This document shows, one piece after another, positions 40,945 to 41,824 of a stretch of 41,824 nucleotides of DNA (position 1 is its first letter; each line of letters opens with the position of its first letter). Source of the stretch: CAZKNF01 sp964554105 (GTDB lineage Bacteria > Bacteroidota > Rhodothermia > Rhodothermales > VXPQ01); contig CAZKNF010000030.1 in the NCBI GenBank assembly GCA_964554105.1, positions 1 through 41,824 of the forward strand, written 5' to 3'. Under the pieces are notes generated by a model. That model did not search any database, was not told where the DNA came from, and worked only from the letters and a program-made list of their open reading frames with translations. A program made the position numbers and the translations under genes.

Positions 40945-41709
40945 CTACTGATGCACCGGTGCGACGTTGTGCGTTCCGATCTTGTACTCGTTGGCGCGAA
41001 CGAACTCGAGCAGAACGCCGTCCTCGCTCGTGTGCAACTCCTCGATCGTGCCGGTCCAATGAAGCTTGCCACCGTGTATGAACGACACGCGGTCGGCGAT
41101 CGATAACACCGAGTGCATGTCATGCGTGATCACGACGCTCGTGACGCTCAACTGTTCGGTTAGAGTCTTGATGAGATCATCGATCCGGTTGGATGTCTCC
41201 GGGTCGAGACCGCTGGTCGGTTCGTCATAAATGATGTATTTAGGCTGCAACGCGATCGCCCGGGCGAGGGCCACACGCTTCTGCATCCCGCCGGACAGCT
41301 CCGATGGCGTTTTGTTACCAATGTCGGCAAGGTTCACCATTTCCAGGCAAGCTTTTGCCTGCTCCTGGATGGCGGACTCCGGCCGATCGGTGAACGTCCG
41401 AAGCGGGAAGGCTACATTCTCGAACGCCGTCATGGAATCGAAAAGGGCACCTCCCTGGAAAAGTACCCCGAACTTTCGTCGAACCTGCCGAAGTTCGCGG
41501 TACGATACGTCATTAATGTTGACATCGTCGACGTATACGCTGCCCTGCTCGGGCGTCAGTAGTCCGATGATGTGCTTCATGAGCACGCTCTTCCCGGAAC
41601 CCGAACGACCGATGATTGCGAGCGTCTCACCCTCGACCACGTCAAGAGAGACATCGTCGAGAACGCGGACGCCCTCGAAGCCCTTCGAAATGTTATTGAT
41701 TCGGATCAT
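40945..41709 (-). CDS. mlaF: ABC transporter ATP-binding protein (MlaF-like)
   Basis: This 254-residue ATPase has Walker A GRSGSGKSVLMKHI, Q-loop FGVLFQGGALFDSMTAFENV, signature SELSGGMQKRVALARAIALQ, Walker B KYIIYDEPTSGLDPE and the switch histidine in VVITHDMHSVLSIADR. The LFDSMTAFENVAFPLR segment is typical of MlaF-type lipid transport ATPases. The C-terminal tail (GTIEELHTSEDGVLLEFVRA) is also characteristic. It drives the Mla complex with the MlaE-like permease encoded upstream and the MlaD protein downstream. An AGGAGG site at plus 41719-41724 lies nine bases before the ATG and overlaps the permease stop region. Confidence 0.94.
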   Translation of the reverse strand: MIRINNISKGFEGVRVLDDVSLDVVEGETLAIIGRSGSGKSVLMKHIIGLLTPEQGSVYVDDVNINDVSYRELRQVRRKFGVLFQGGALFDSMTAFENVAFPLRTFTDRPESAIQEQAKACLEMVNLADIGNKTPSELSGGMQKRVALARAIALQPKYIIYDEPTSGLDPETSNRIDDLIKTLTEQLSVTSVVITHDMHSVLSIADRVSFIHGGKLHWTGTIEELHTSEDGVLLEFVRANEYKIGTHNVAPVHQ

Positions 41710-41718
41710 TGTGCTTAA

Positions 41719-41725
41719 CCTCCTA
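41719..41725 (-). promoter_or_regulatory. strong Shine-Dalgarno of mlaF overlapping the permease stop
   Basis: TAGGAGG on the minus strand combines the permease TAG stop and a GGAGG ribosome binding site nine bases before the mlaF ATG, implying translational coupling. Confidence 0.75.
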
Positions 41726-41824
41726 TAGGAGCGCGATGGCCAGAAAGAGATCAGCGAAGAGGATGAATACGCAGCTCATGACGGCAGCCTGCGTCGTGCT
41801 CCTGCCGACGCCTTCGGCGCCGCC
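41723..41824 (-). CDS. mlaE: ABC transporter permease (MlaE-like), C-terminal end only
   Basis: The last 33 codons of a minus-strand gene enter from the right edge and end in TAG (plus 41723-41725). The readable end GGAEGVGRSTTQAAVMSCVF followed by ILFADLFLAIALL matches the C-terminus of MlaE permeases (the GVG..TT..VV.S....L.DF pattern). The gene would be the first of the mlaE-mlaF-mlaD operon. The stop overlaps the Shine-Dalgarno of mlaF. Too little is present to describe the rest. Confidence 0.85.
   Translation of the reverse strand, partial: GGAEGVGRSTTQAAVMSCVFILFADLFLAIALL

Noticed and set aside
1..41824. Prophage, insertion sequence or integrated element
   Set aside because: No transposase, integrase, phage structural gene, tRNA attachment site or long direct repeat was seen; gene content is chromosomal throughout.

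Overview
The window looks like a chromosomal segment of a Bacteroidota-lineage bacterium, most likely Rhodothermota (Rhodothermales/Balneolales type). That assignment is inference. It rests on moderately high GC, the many secreted proteins beginning with signal peptides ending in AQ, a TonB receptor, a 31-residue AURKAIP1/COX24-like basic protein, the Bacteroidota-like FabI, and few strong Shine-Dalgarno sites. I see no rRNA, tRNA, transposase, phage, plasmid or CRISPR signature. Most of the window is ordinary, densely packed core and accessory genome.

Left part (1-12.2 kb) has an outer-membrane, exported and sugar-catabolic flavour: the 3' end of a GMC oxidoreductase, a secreted PIG-L deacetylase, a glycine-rich protein of 16-residue repeats, a PhyH dioxygenase followed directly by a secreted Dabb protein, a membrane metallophosphoesterase, a Tat-exported Gfo/Idh/MocA oxidoreductase, a TonB receptor, a secreted DUF1080 protein, and a two-gene uronate module (SDR fructuronate reductase plus UxaE-type tagaturonate epimerase). 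The GMC, Gfo/Idh and DUF1080 combination recalls 3-keto-glycoside pathways, but these genes are not one operon here.

Middle part (12.3-18.5 kb, mostly minus strand) holds a metallo-beta-lactamase/rhodanese sulfur protein, a class IV aminotransferase next to a sulfotransferase-like P-loop protein, a DUF3565 protein, a cupin, the tmRNA gene (readable tag ANDYSYAMAA, hairpin terminator), a small lipoprotein, a 418-base gene-free stretch rich in inverted repeats, and an alpha/beta hydrolase. The stretch contains a candidate terminated structured RNA whose apical loop carries CCUCCUU, an anti-Shine-Dalgarno sequence. This is the least explained part of the window.

Right-middle part (18.7-31.6 kb) is largely housekeeping: COX24-like protein with a strong Shine-Dalgarno, YtxH, YaaA, CoaX and BirA (minus), a TPR protein overlapping an inositol monophosphatase, FabI, an L,D-transpeptidase, a methyltransferase, two NfeD-family proteins in tandem, a UvrD/PcrA helicase, and an orphan solute-binding lipoprotein.

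Right part (31.6-41.8 kb, mostly minus strand) has a coiled-coil membrane protein, a Na/Pi symporter with its separate PhoU-like partner, a HAD phosphatase, a nucleotide-pyrophosphatase/phosphodiesterase lipoprotein, a PLDc_N membrane protein, DusB (plus), DUF445, an HD-domain protein, and an Mla-type lipid transport operon (permease fragment, ATPase, MCE protein) running off the right edge.
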